From Cytospora piceicola (lineage: Eukaryota; Ascomycota; Sordariomycetes; Diaporthales; Cytosporaceae), in assembly GCA_023375675.1 (NCBI GenBank), contig JALQBC010000021.1, forward strand, positions 62,001-126,000: a DNA stretch of 64,000 bases, in the 5' to 3' direction. A program made the translations under genes and the position numbers. Below, piece after piece: positions 12,890 to 25,063 of this stretch. Position 1 is the first letter of the stretch; each line of letters opens with the position of its first letter. The notes below the pieces were generated by a model. The model was not told the origin of the DNA. It saw nothing but the letters and a program-made list of their open reading frames with translations, and made no database searches.

Positions 12890-15800
12890 CTAGTATGCTG
12901 GCCTGGATGCACACATTTTCGAACCACTCCCATCAAGCTTTGTGCCCCTCTGGAAAGGTCTGTCCGTATAGGACCTTTCAGGAACTGTCAGCAAGCCTCT
13001 CCTTTCGTGCCTTTTTCCACTGCTGACGTTCATCTCAACCTTCTCTGCGAAGTCCAGCCCACCCTTGATCACTACAAGGTCACTATCTCTAGCAAAGACG
13101 ATGTCTCTTCCAGTTCCAGTGATGGAGCATATAATGTCTCTGGAGCCTGCGAACCACTCTGTCGGCACAAAGAAGTGTCGAGAGTATGACCATGGTTGGC
13201 CTGATTCCGCGCTGAGCAGGGCGTCAATGTCTGCTGAACACACCCATGACCGCGTGTCGAGGAATACGAGCTTTCCGTTACCGGCAGATACGACCGCCAA
13301 CACGTGTGCAGCCAGCTTCGATATTGCTGCTGTTTGTGCCACACTGGGCAGGTCATAGCTGCCGGGCCCCGGTTTCGCATGATCTGGGCCGGCCAAGTCG
13401 AACAACGACTGGTCAAGAACACACATGCGGGCCTCGCCAGGGCACACGAAACGGCGTCCCCAGGGCATAACATTTTCGCATTGCAGGTCGCTGGGTACAC
13501 AGAAGGATGACACGACATCGAGGTCCTTCCAGAGGCATATCCGGGCATCGCTGCTGTCGCCGTCGAAGCAGACAACATGAGCCGCGGAACTCGGATGTTG
13601 GAACCACTTGCGAGTCGTGGGATTACTTGTCATGTCCTGTTGACACACAGGGGTACCATCCTGGGTCCAGAGGTGGTCAGAGCCGCGGGTCGACAGGATC
13701 AGGCGCTCGTCGTTGTCGGATAGCAAGGCCTGGTGGATTGAGTGGCCACAGTCGAGACGCGACTGGAACAGTTGCATAAGAGCAATCCACCCCTCCCGGA
13801 GAGACTTCTGGAGCTTCCAGGAGATGGTTTCGTTGGAAACATCCACGCTGAGAAGGACTTGGCGCGTAGCAGACCATGAAATTATCCGGACTGGAGACTT
13901 GTGCCGGTAAAGCTCCCTTGTCTGGACACCGGTTCTCAGATCATACAGCGACAAAGAACCGTCAGCTTTCCCAACGAAGGCAACACCACCGGTAAGTGGC
14001 ACACATGTTGCCGTGATTTTAGACTTACTATCAGCTACAACAGCACTGATAGTAGTGCTCAAGTTGTCCACACTGCTCTCATCACTTAGCGTATCTCGCC
14101 AGAGGGCCACTGGTTCCCAGACATGGCACTGTGATCCACGAATATCCGCCAAGCGCAGGCTGTCTTGGCTGAAGCTGATCTGTTTTATGTACATACTGTC
14201 GGCCTGCACCCGATAGAGTAATCTCAAAGTATCGAACTCGTAGATATGGAGGACTCCACCCCCAGGAGCACCGGCCAAAAACCTGCCGTCCGGACTGACC
14301 GCTAGTGTAGGGCATTGAGCTCGACAGCTCTCGAGCTCCTGGTCGTTGAATGGGTCCAGAATAACGAGCTCGCCATCAAGGTACGACGCCGCGAGTAATT
14401 CCAAGTCCTGCTTTGGATTGAAGGCTAGTGCGGTGATGGGATGAGTACTGATGTCGCCGCTAGGGAGTCTCTTGCCGGTGTAGCCGTAGAAGCTGTCTGA
14501 TTCCAAGTCCCAGAGAATTATTGGTCGGCCGTTGTAAGCTACAGCAAGCATCTTGTGGGGTATTGATATCGATATTGCAGATGGCTGGCCTTTGAGCGGA
14601 TTAGACACGTCCTCGTCGCCCCATGGTCGATCGGCGTGTCGAGATGCTTGATCAGTGAGATCCCATGTAGCAAGATAACCCTTTGACGTGGCCACAAGCA
14701 GGAATTGGTCGACGAAATCCAATGTGACAGGCCTTTGGGGAGCATCCAAGGTGTACAGGGCTTGACCAGTCTGCACATCCCAGATCTTGAGTGTTTTCAT
14801 ACCACATGTCGCTAGTAGATTTGGCCGGTACTTGAATCCGAGCAGTCTGACAGATTCGCCGTGATCTAGCGTCTTGTATTCCTGACATGTGTTCGCATGA
14901 TACAGGGCAACCTTCCCAGTGGTCAGGCCGACAGCGAAGAACTCGTGCCCATGACAGAGGGCACTCGCCTGACCATGGCGGAAAGCCACGCAAGAGAGCC
15001 GATCATCCCACTGGTTGGTGGAAAGACCAGTCACAGAAAGCTTTCGACCAACGCTGCATGCCTTGTAGATCTCCGATTCCGATGGGCAAAGAGGAGGAAT
15101 AAGCGAAAAGATGCCCGGTGGGAAGTCGATCAGCGCGGCCGCGAACTTGGCTGAGAGGCGAACGAGGTCGGTTGCCCAGCCTCTTATACACTGCACAGAT
15201 TTGTCAAGTGGCGAAAGTTCCGCCACGATTTTCTCTGCGTACCTATTCAAAAGTTTGGCTGTCCGGACCAGTGGGACCAGGTCACCTCCGCGGGCTATGC
15301 CTTCTATCCAAGTAAGCACATTTGCTTTGAGGAACCTGTCGACAAGGGGCAAGATATCGTCGGCCGAAGGGGTAGCTCGTGCTAAGTGGTAAGAGAAAGA
15401 GGTGCAGGCGTAAGCTGAAAAGTCCGCCCTCATACCGGGTGAGTAGACATTAGATCCCCGCCGATTCGTTCGCGGAGGCTTCATCTCGTCGCTCACCAGG
15501 TATGACAAACAGGCCTTTGCAAGCCGAGTGTGAGCAGCGGCCGTCGAAATACGGAATTCGGAATCGAGTTTCTCGTCCACAAGAAACTCCCTAGCAGTCT
15601 GATGAATCATCTGGACTCTTCCAGACTTGTCCACCATGACAAGTTGACCGCAAAGCGCCGCAATGGTCTCATCGAGCTTGGTTATGTTCTCATTGAGATC
15701 TAGTCTGATAGCTCCGTCAAGCTCCGCGAGAGTCAGTGGCCGGGACGCACATGTGGTCCAGGTAAGTATTGCTTTGGCAAGCGTCTTGCCTCGGGGTAGT

Positions 15801-17764
15801 CGTGACATCGCCTGGAGTGTTCTAAGGTATAGTTCCCCCATCTCCGGAGGTATTTCGTCCAGCACGGTATTAATCTCTTCTTCGCTGTACGTACTCGATA
15901 GCTCGCTGAGAACTAGAATCGTCCACAAGAAAGAGCCTTGGGCTTTATCGAGAATCTTCTGCACCAAAGACATGCGATACTCGTTGCTTTGTACATTGAA
16001 GCACCTCGACCTCTCCTCAACCAGTTGATGGATATCTTGAAAGGTATCTGTCGTCGATATCCTCTGGGATGCCATCCGTCGGTCACCAAGACTTGTGAAA
16101 AGATTGTGAAGCTCGGGTGTATCACGACTTGTGATTAATATCTTTAAGGGTATACTAGGATCGAGTTTGGCCAGCATTGACTCGAAAAATAGGCTATAAT
16201 TGAGACACTCATCCATGGCATCAAGAACCCAATAGTGAGTGCTGAACTGTGTCTGGAAGATGCCATCAACGAAAAGTTTCCGCCATAGGCTGGCATCGTT
16301 GCCGTCATCAAGCTGAACACCATGTTCTTGCATGGTCGATATCCTATCGCGAATGCTGGTGTGAGACTGGGCCATCTGGAAAGCCAAGTGACGCAAGGCA
16401 GCCCCGAGTCGTGATTTTGTCCTCTCGCCGTATTTGAAAAAGAAGTAACTGCACGGACGATTGAGTCCCCGTAAATGGTCAATGATGAAGCCTGACAGAA
16501 CAGTCTTCCCGGCCGCAGGTTTACCGCTGACCCACAGAATGTCCTGGGCACCAGAGGCCATATCTGCCCAGGCAAGGTATGCGTTTTTTTTGGTGAACCA
16601 CTGGCATGTTCCGGTCATCCGTGCGTCTTCCACAGCCATAAGATCGTCCTCATACGTCGAAGATATGCCGAGATACTTCTTGATGCCCTTGATCTGAACC
16701 CCTGATGCCGCAACCTTCAGCGTCGCCTGCTTCTTGAGAATATCATCGACAGTGGTAGACAAAGCATTGCGAAGCATGATGTAGTTTGGATCTGTTGGCG
16801 TGTCGAATTTGCAGATCGAACGGTGGTCAGCATTCATCGGAATCTGCCTCTCCTCCTTGTATCCAAGAACTGCCGAGTCTGGGTCGACAATGAGGCGGCT
16901 CATCATACCCATGGTGAGTTTTTGTGTCTCGTAGAACGACCACAGCTTGACGTGGCTGGAGTGGTTCGGAAACTCATCGTTGATGGCTCGAATTACCTCT
17001 GAATTCCTGTCCAGGTCGTCCACATAGGCACGACCAGAATTTGCCATCTGCAGCACATTCCTCAGGACCTTGGCGGAATCGGAGCCTCGGTGCGGCGTTG
17101 CAAGGAAATAGATACTGTGAATGCGCTCGGCTAAGGCCGACAGGCCTTCGTCCTGCCGCGACAGAAGGTAGGCTTTTTTTATGACCAAGCCTCCCATACT
17201 GTGGCCTATAAGGACGATAGGCGTATTTGCGTTGGCCATTCGCGGGGACACAGCCAGCTCGCCCAGCAACGACTTGCCAAAATGGTGGACATTAAGGCAA
17301 TTCTCTTTACCCTTGGCCCAATCTGAATTGTACCCATAAGTATGAATCCGAACATGTTTGAATGCAGGGTCCTTCGGCAGCCATTCCTGGGGCCAAAAGT
17401 GGCTGATAGATGCTGTCTTGCTCCATGACTTTCGCGATCCACCACCCAGTCCGTGAACAAAGACAAAATCGACTCGGGGTTCGGCCGGGCAGTGAAGCAG
17501 ATTCAACCCCAGGTATCCCTTGGCATCATCGACGCCATCATTAACTACCGTGGCCGCCTGGCTCAGGCGAGACTCATTGGAGGATGTTGTACTAGACCGC
17601 AGCGAAAGAAGTGCTGGCACTGGCACTAGTTTTGGTGTTGGTGTATCGTTGAGGTCGGTGTGTGCCTTTTTGGTGCGCCGAAGTGCTTTGAATGACTGCG
17701 GCCGTTTGTTAGCTTAGATAAGCAACTTACCGTTTTATATGGTGGGTGACGCTGGACTTACCAT
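12890..17764 (-). CDS. NLR-like receptor: SesB-type hydrolase, NACHT, WD40
   Basis: STAND-type signalling ATPase of the fungal NOD-like receptor class, associated with non-self recognition and programmed cell death. Exons: 17762-17764 (ATG alone) and 12890-17695, joined across a 66-nt intron with GTAAGT donor and GCTAAC branch; total about 1602 residues. Domain order: an alpha/beta hydrolase with GHSMGG (nucleophile Ser about 167) and a candidate catalytic His in DHRSICKF; a NACHT ATPase with P-loop GKPAAGKT (about 392-399) and Walker B YWVLDAMDEC; a helical region; then WD40 repeats from about residue 890 (for example LKIWDVQTG). The hydrolase resembles the SesB domain found on other fungal NLRs. 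The WD repeats are diverged from each other, unlike the near-identical units of HET-E-like proteins. The deaminase gene starts divergently 548 bases away. Confidence 0.88.
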
Positions 17765-18312
17765 CTTATTGCAGCATCTTTTCGATTTCTTGGTTTTCCT
17801 TTGATCAACTCTCTCGATTGAAAAGGTAACCTAGACGCAAGATTCTAAACTTTCAAGTTTCCTTATTTGCTTTCAAAGGGATTGCGGATTGCAGCGTCGT
17901 CTTGTCGGCTCAATCCTACAAGGACGTCAACGGTGGTGACGGGTCTGCAAAGACGGCCGTTTCATCCCAATTTACGGAATGGGTCGCCAGAACAAACAGG
18001 TCTCGGAAGATATAACACGTTGTCCAACCGTCAGTATACTACATATTGGCTGATGTTATATTGATTCTGCCCACTTCATTCAGAGCTAAGTGAGACCTTC
18101 ATTCTTGACACAAGACAAGGTGTGGCGGGTCCTACTTACGAAAATCATTGTTGCTGGCTGTAGCCTGTTTTGTCAATCCGTTCCGTTCCGTTACGCACCA
18201 ACATATGTTCACAACTGTTCTCTCTTGTTCGTACGTCTTCTTGCGAATCAGAGCTACACGTTCTTGAAAAAATCATTCCAGTACTGTCCTTGGCTCCTGT
18301 CAGGGTCACACA
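17765..18312. other. Divergent promoter region of NLR and deaminase
   Basis: 548 bases between two start codons read in opposite directions, so both promoters and 5' leaders must lie here. No clear TATA box or repeat was seen. Confidence 0.6.
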
Positions 18313-18852
18313 ATGGCGCCCGAGTGTCATCCGACCATCTCCCCGGGCGAGCACGCAGAGTTCATGCTCTACGCTCTCGACAAGGCCTCTCTCTCGCCTC
18401 CAGCACCAACCAAATTCTGTGTGGGAGCGTGCTTGGTCAACGGTGATACAGGCGAGGTCCTATCTACGGGCTACTCGCAAGAGCTGCCTGGGGACAGGCC
18501 TGGGGACCCAGGAAATACGCATGCGGAGCACTGCTGCTTCATCAAGATCGCCGAAAAGCACGGCCTGCCTGAAGCGCGCATCGGCGAGCTGCTTCCCAGC
18601 AATACGGTTCTCTACACAACCATGGAACCCTGCAATAGCAGGCTGACTGGCAACAAGTGCTGTGTTGATCGCATTATCGAACTCAAGGGCGCGGTGAACA
18701 CGGTGTACGTCGGTGTCAAGGAGCCCGACACCTTCATCGCCGGCAACTCGGGGAGGAACAGGCTTGAGGCCGCTGGGGTCCAAATGGTCTTTCTGGATGG
18801 CTTGGAGGATCGCATCATGCCAGTCACAATGGCAGGCCATGTGAAGGAGTAG
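18313..18852 (+). CDS. RibD/DRAP-type zinc deaminase
   Basis: Single-exon gene for 179 residues of the cytidine-deaminase superfamily. Zinc and catalytic residues are visible: THAEHC (His70, Glu72) and EPCNSRLTGNKC (Cys107, Cys116). The eight-residue gap between the two cysteines matches riboflavin-pathway deaminases (RibD, yeast Rib2 C-terminal domain) rather than the PCxxC of cytidine deaminases, so the likely reaction is deamination of a pyrimidine intermediate in riboflavin synthesis or of a damaged analogue. Unlike yeast Rib2 it has no pseudouridine-synthase-like domain. Family call is firm, substrate is inferred. The gene lies between the divergent NLR and a downstream kinase-like gene on the same strand. 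Confidence 0.85.
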   Translation: MAPECHPTISPGEHAEFMLYALDKASLSPPAPTKFCVGACLVNGDTGEVLSTGYSQELPGDRPGDPGNTHAEHCCFIKIAEKHGLPEARIGELLPSNTVLYTTMEPCNSRLTGNKCCVDRIIELKGAVNTVYVGVKEPDTFIAGNSGRNRLEAAGVQMVFLDGLEDRIMPVTMAGHVKE

Positions 18853-19136
18853 ACCATTCGCAGCGACTCGTTCTTAGCGTTCCCACTAAATGAGACATAA
18901 ACAGCTTTGCTCTCCATGAAAATCTTGGCCTCTCGGCCCCTCAACCGCTGATCGTCGGCCCTGTGGAGCGCCGTACCGGCCGGAGCGGAGTTCCAGTTGC
19001 ACACCATGTCAACGCTAAAATTAGAACATCCCCGGAGCTTATGTACATCACACGTACTGCTGCATGCTGGTCCCTCCAGAGCCAACTCGCATTTTTGTGT
19101 TGTTTTCTGGTCTACAAAAAAAAAACACTCATCAAT

Positions 19137-20576
19137 ATGAACTATGAACGCACTGATGACTTGGACTTTGGGATAGGCGATACAACCCTTGACCCGAGAG
19201 TGACCGCCGGTAAGGGACCCACGCACAAACCCGGGGGACATCAGGTTGCAGTCACATTCACCACTGACACTGCCGTATTAGAACTGCCCAATGGTTGCAC
19301 AGTGATTTCCGTCGAGCGCCATGGGGTAAGCTTCTGGGCACATACCGGAAGAATCGATGTCGAACTCGTCAATGGCAGCTCGGCCAGTTTCTTCATCAAG
19401 GCCCTGTCAGGCGAGACGGGCCAGGTTATGGTCCAGAGCGAATATGAGTCCATGAGTTCCATTTACGCTCTTACACCAGACTTTGCACCCAAGCCTATCG
19501 CTGTAAGTAGAGCTAAAAGGAGATTTCTTGCATCGCGTTCGCTGCCTTACCAGCGGCGTCGGATGAGTCTGGCAAGAGGCTCATGTCCAGAATTGGGGGA
19601 GGGGGTCCTAGTGGCCTACTGCTATTTGCCATGGCCTCACCCCCTTGAGAGTCTCTTCTGTCCTTGCCCAGAAACCAGAATGACTAACACAAGGTACTGT
19701 AGTGGGGAGCCTTGGCGTCTGTGCCGGATACTTATTTCTTCCTGTGCGAGTTTCGCGAGATGACTGACGACATGCCCGACCCACACAAGTTCGCATCGCG
19801 GCTGGCCAGGCTTCACCAGAGCAGCAAGTCACCAAATGGCAAGTTTGGCTTCCACATGACCACTTTCAGTGGCAATCTCCCACAGATGACCGAGTGGGAG
19901 AGCAGCTGGGAGGCATTCTTTGCCAAGAATTTGAGATTTGCGCTGGACCTGGAGATAGAAGCCAAGGGATATGACGCCGAATTCGACGTATTAGTCCCTG
20001 CTATCTTTGAAAGGGTGATACCTCGCCTCCTTCGGCCGCTCGAGACAGACGGGCGCTCAATAAAACCTAGTCTCATCCATGGGGACCTCTGGTATGCGAA
20101 CTCGGGCATGGATGTTGACACAGATGAGCCTCTTGTCTTCGACGCTTGCTGCTTCTATGCCCATAACGAATGTATGTAGATGTTTGTTGCGGATCATTTG
20201 AAGTACGTCGGGCCTAACTTCCAAGCAGACGAGTTTGGCCAATGGATGCCCGTGTGCAACAGATTTGACGAGCAGTACCTGGCCGCCTATCACTCTTTCG
20301 TTCAGAAATCAGCCCCAGAAGAAGACTACCGCGGCAGACTGGACCTATATAAATTGTAAGTCATTACATACCATTGACATAGTCTGCCTGGGAGTTACTG
20401 ACTGCAGCCCAGGAGGTTCAACACCCACGTCTCTGCACTCTTCAAAGACAACCTGACTCTCAGGGAACAGTAGGTTTACCGCACGAAGCTCGTTTGGTCA
20501 GCGGGAGATGCGTACTAACCCCTTTACCAGGATGCTGGGTGACATGAGAGATCTGATCAATCGTTATGGGCAGTGA
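19137..20576 (+). CDS. Fructosamine/ketosamine-3-kinase-like protein
   Basis: Small-molecule kinase of the aminoglycoside phosphotransferase fold; family members phosphorylate fructosamine adducts for deglycation. Five exons: 19137-19502, 19703-20171, 20229-20355, 20413-20469 and 20531-20576, giving 354 residues. All four introns have GT-AG ends and join in phase; the first (200 nt) and the last have clear ACTAAC branch sites. Seen motifs: a probable nucleotide-binding Lys in SASFFIKALSGETG, the catalytic loop SLIHGDLWYAN (HGD at about 248-250) and the metal-binding Asp in VFDACCFYAHNEYEFG (about 269). Fungi carry several such paralogues, so the substrate is uncertain. It starts 284 bases after the deaminase stop. 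Confidence 0.85.
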
Positions 20577-21016
20577 TGCAAGTTGGAAAGCACATTCGAG
20601 GAACCTGGTTACATAGATCGGCGCATCGTTAAAGTTTCACAAGAGATTGGCCACAAATAAAAACAGGTCGTTGTCCACAGGTCAGATGATAAACTTAAGT
20701 ACAATATTGAGGTTTACTTCAAACTGCATGATGCCTAGCCACCCTCTGAATTTCTGCTGAGAATCATCTTCCTATTGCCAACCTCCTGTTGTGGAAGTGC
20801 ACATTACTTTCCTCCTAGGTACATTGTTGAAGGCCATGCATTTGCAGTTCGTGGGAATGGCCTCAACGTATCAGCCAATTTGTGCGTAGATTCCCAGTTG
20901 TGAGCTTGTAGATATTGAGCGGAGGGGAGGGGGGCACTAAAGAAGCACTTAAGTTGACACAGCTATATGAATACACTACTGGGTCACCTTTTGCCTCAAG
21001 AAGCGTTTCAGAGGCG

Positions 21017-21120
21017 GACTGGATAGTATAGCGGTACAGTGTACCTCTCTACACGAGACCGGTTTAGCTAGCATTTACGCTTAAGGGAGTCAGGGTTCAA
21101 CTCCTTAAGCATAAGTGCCT
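21017..21120 (+). repeat. tRNA-like relic with hairpin (possible SINE head)
   Basis: TAGTATAGCGG (21024-21034) fits the pol III A-box pattern TRGYNNANNNG and GTTCAACTC (21095-21103) fits the B-box pattern GWTCRANNC. A D-arm-like pairing is possible (GTAT 21026-21029 with GTAC 21041-21044). The acceptor ends do not pair, the anticodon stem is poor and extra bases sit before the T arm, so this is not a functional tRNA. The B box lies in a hairpin, 21079-21090 with 21100-21110 (11 bp, one bulged G). Confidence 0.35.
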
Positions 21121-21150
21121 GCTTTTCTGGTAAAGGGTGTACCGCATACA

Positions 21151-21176
21151 GTTATATATGACGAGTTATATATGAC
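21151..21176. repeat. Short direct duplication
   Basis: GTTATATATGAC occurs at 21151-21162 and again at 21165-21176, a 14-base period, immediately downstream of the tRNA-like block. Confidence 0.6.
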
Positions 21177-23857
21177 CATTATCCACTCTGCCAGCCTGGC
21201 GCGAGTAGCTGTACCCTGCGAGCAGGCTCTAAAGACCCAGGTTCGTACCATATGGCATATCAAACAAAACGCCGGTACCCCATAGAGGGCTGGGTATCTT
21301 CTGACCCTTAGCAGCCTGCCACTGGCAGGTCTGTTTCGATCTCTCCCCTAGTCTTAGGCTAGGCTTAGCTCTTAGAGCTTAGGAAGATCGTGATGCTCGA
21401 TAGAACAGTGAACGGACCGTTGTTTACACCCCTAGTTAGAATATTTCCCAGGTGAGTGCGGGAGATATCTCTAGCTAGGGCTAAACTTCGTTAGATTAGC
21501 CTTGCTTTACACCTTTTTTCCTTTTTTAAAATCAGAAGGTACTATTTCAGAGGCATGCTATCTGTCTGATACATCCCAGCTGCCCCGCCTATAGACATTC
21601 CTTCTCTATAACTGCACATGCATCAGTTCACCTTGGCTATTGTTAATAAGGCTAGTATATGCCTTCTGTTCGCAGGAGCATTGCCTGCATATGTGAAACT
21701 AGATTCTAAGGTTATGTTTGCGCCGCCGGTAATCTAATTGAGAAGATTGATATTAGCGTAACCATGCATGTGTAGCAGCAACGATATGCAGACTGGGACT
21801 TAAGGTAGGATGAAGATGCACAATCTATGTCCCGCCCTTAATAGTCCTTCATTTCCACGTCGCTTCGGGAATGCCAACACCTGTAAAGTGCAACAGCCAT
21901 CGATCAAGCCTTCTCCGGCCCTTTTGCGGCGCGGCGTTTCCGTTCGCCCGTTCATTGTCGAGGAAGGATTAAATTAATAACATGTTTACGGTTATTGCAG
22001 CCAGGGGTCAGATGTTTGATTGTAGTAGGGCTGAGTTCCTCCATCCATATCAGGCCTGCGATTCGCGACCAATTCCTGGCCCCCAGTCTCGCATGAAAAG
22101 TCTGCCCGGGCAGATCTCAAAATGCGACTGCGCGGGAGTGACACAGCATGGACGGTGTAACCAACCTCGAGCATGGATTCATCAATGCAAGTGATGCCAC
22201 GGTTTGTCCAGGCTAAATGTCCGGGCTAGTTGCATTGGACATGATCGTGCATTAGCCTGCAAATGGGAGGTAATATCCTCGTGGCTCTCTGCACACCAGT
22301 CAGCCCATCTCAATGGGGGCGGAATGCAGCTGTAATATCAGTCGAGGCTACCTAGGTATACATTTGTAGGGCGAAGGGGCTTATCAACTTGGAGCAACTT
22401 AGAATCGATAGCTTTATAGCATTTCTGCATGATTGGTGAAGATCCCATGATATGACCAGTGTATCAACAATTAGTAGCTGGCTGTAACAGGAACAGACCA
22501 ATTGCTCGAGATAGGGGACGATGTAGTGCTGACATGAGATTGCGATATGTGCACATGTGTGTTCTTAGGGATTACCTATGTAGGTCGTTATTTTTAGGTA
22601 CTGTTGTATGCAGCCAGCCCTACTTTCAAGTTGCTAATGCATCATGATGATCAGAACGCTGGGTTTCATCAGTACCCCGGGAGATATCGTCCGCAAAGGT
22701 TTCTGGAATCACAATGCACCTGGTGGGTAATGAACATGGCGACATTCCCAAATCAATCAATACTCGCCTGCGTACAATTATTGTGAGTCAGGATGAGCGA
22801 GCCAGAGACCATGAAGCCAACTTTCCAAGGGGGAAAACTCAATCTTAGTTTGGCTGGCTGAGGGGATGTCCGGTCCTTTTGTCCTGAATTCAGCTGGCTG
22901 TGTTTTGATGTGCTGTACGGTAGGTACAATCTTACGAGGCTGCGAGGGTTGAGATGTTGTTGGTTTCAAATGAGGCTCCATTCTGTGCACTAACAGGGCG
23001 GGGGCGGATTTAGAGTGTTGCAGTGATAAGTGGTACCCAGGTAGTGGATTGATAGTGGATCGATCAGCGCTTAGACCAACACCAGCACCACCCAGCCAGC
23101 CGGCCAGCCACTGTCGACGCGCCCGTTAGCCCGCGACCCACATGCCCACTAACAACCCGCGTTGGCGCTAATGATCAGTGACTTCCAAAGTCACGATCGA
23201 CTTCATTCCAGACGTCCTCTCGCTCCGCTACCACAACCACACCAAAATTTCGGTCTGCTTATACCGCCAGCCACTTCTGGTCTCGTCAAGTCTTCTTCTC
23301 AACAACAGGCTGAGTGCTTGCTTTTGAATAATCTGCGGGCTGCCGCCTGTTTCCGGCGTTGGCGACTGGCGACGGGCTAGGAACGTCCATGCTGAATACA
23401 TACCATCAACCGAAGGATCGTTGTTGATGGAGCTATTGCTGTGCCGCAGTGACCTGGCTGGTCGGTTTGCACTCATCCTGCCCACTCCTGTCCACTCCTC
23501 GATGATCCACCAAGAACTCTACTCAGCACCAACATCGTCTGGGTCTGCGCTATTGTTTGGAGGTGAGTTGGATGAGAATTTGTTGGTGAGCAGTCTGCCA
23601 CGTCTTGAGCAAGCTGTCTGTCTTGGTATCTACCTACCTGTTTCGACCATAGCGACAGCACGGCCACAAACCAGAATCCTGCCCATTGACTCCACTGACC
23701 CAAGACTCTGGTAACACTCACCTTCTCCTTAATAAGATCTGAAATCTTTGAACCCTGAGCTGAAGCGCGCTCTCTGCCGCCTTATCCTCTCGGCTTATGC
23801 CCTTGAACCTCGAAACACACGGGCACAGCAGTGGTCCAAGTGGGCCGACGTCACCTT

Positions 23858-23873
23858 CCCCCCCCCCCCCCCC
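23858..23873 (+). repeat. Poly-C run (16 C)
   Basis: Longest homopolymer in the window. Shorter ones are 42806-42816 (11 C), 56770-56779 (10 G), 59061-59070 (10 C) and 63338-63346 (9 C), all outside coding exons. Length may be imprecise in the assembly. Confidence 0.8.
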
Positions 23874-25055
23874 ACGAAGTGATCGTTGCTAATGCTGCCG
23901 ATCACATCTATCGAAGGATATTTATGTTTCGAATCATACATGACCATGTCACCCTCCATCATTTCTAAAATAATCCTGCGCTGTCGGCCCCCAACCTTCA
24001 CTTGGCTGTGCCTCTCAAATCCACCGGCTTTACGGAGGGGCCCTGCACGTTGGCATCTCCGGATGTCAACATTCACGCGGACAGTGGGGCATTCGGCCTC
24101 CCGCCATCTTGATTCTCCCTTCTGTTGGTTACGACTGACCGCTCTGCTTCATATCTTGACCCGCTCCACCCTCAGCCGCAAGCCTCTAGGGGCGTGTATG
24201 TTATCAAGTGGTAGTGCTGGCAGCGGCATGGTGGAGTGGAGAGACAGACGGAGGCCTGGTCTCGAAGACTCAAGATACTGGACCCTCCTATGCCCTACCG
24301 TGTCTCGGAAAAGTTACCGAGTGACTGACGCCGTCTCCGCACTCATCGGTGGACTCATGGCGTCCCACGTTTTCTTGCCCACGGTTCTGCGGCGCAACGG
24401 TAGTGTCCTATCACCCTACACCACAACTTTGAATCCTGACTATGGGCATGCGGCTGTGCAACTGCATGTTGGGTGAGTTGCACCACGGCAGCTTATTCCC
24501 TGCCAGGTTACATCACCTCCCACCTGGAGCCTCATCTGGAGCAGAATCCCTGGCTTACGGAGCTCACCGCATACAATTACCCTCGCAAGACATACATTTG
24601 GTAATATATTTTGAAACGGTATGAGACAATTGGCTCAATTAGACGCTAGGTCGCAATTAGGAACGAATGTCGTCCTGGACCTGCGGATCGCGCTGATCAA
24701 CAGCCCTTTGCTAGCGGAGATGCCATGCGGTCTAGACTACCAACAGGGCAAAACTCCTCGGCCGATTCATGCGAGGGTCATTGTCCTCGCATCTGGCTGA
24801 AGCGAGCTAGCGAAGCCCTGGTACCTGGCACTGCTTTTTTATTTTTGATCAAGGGTGGTCTGGTAACGAGATGTTGCCAACCCCTTGCCCGTAGGACCCA
24901 CCACCATCCACCTTACACTGGTACCTATGTTGTTTCTCTCCCTCCAATGGTCAGTGCCAGCTATCCAGAGCATCTGACATGTGCTCATGCATGAGCATTG
25001 CGGGCTGAAGTTTCCAACAGATGGCAGCTTCCAACTTGGTGGAGCTCGTTGGCCT

Positions 25056-25063
25056 GATATAAG
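25056..25063 (+). promoter_or_regulatory. Possible TATA box of DHA2 MFS gene
   Basis: GATATAAG about 310 bases before the start codon, followed by a C/A-rich stretch that could be a long leader. Only sequence and position support it. Confidence 0.3.

Noticed and set aside
19222..19264. Very short possible intron (GTAAGG to CAG) in the ketosamine-kinase-like exon 1
   Set aside because: Only 35 to 42 bases, below the normal minimum for fungal introns, and the frame is open without splicing.
23886..24476. 196-codon plus-strand frame
   Set aside because: Begins without ATG, no motif, composition like the surrounding spacer.
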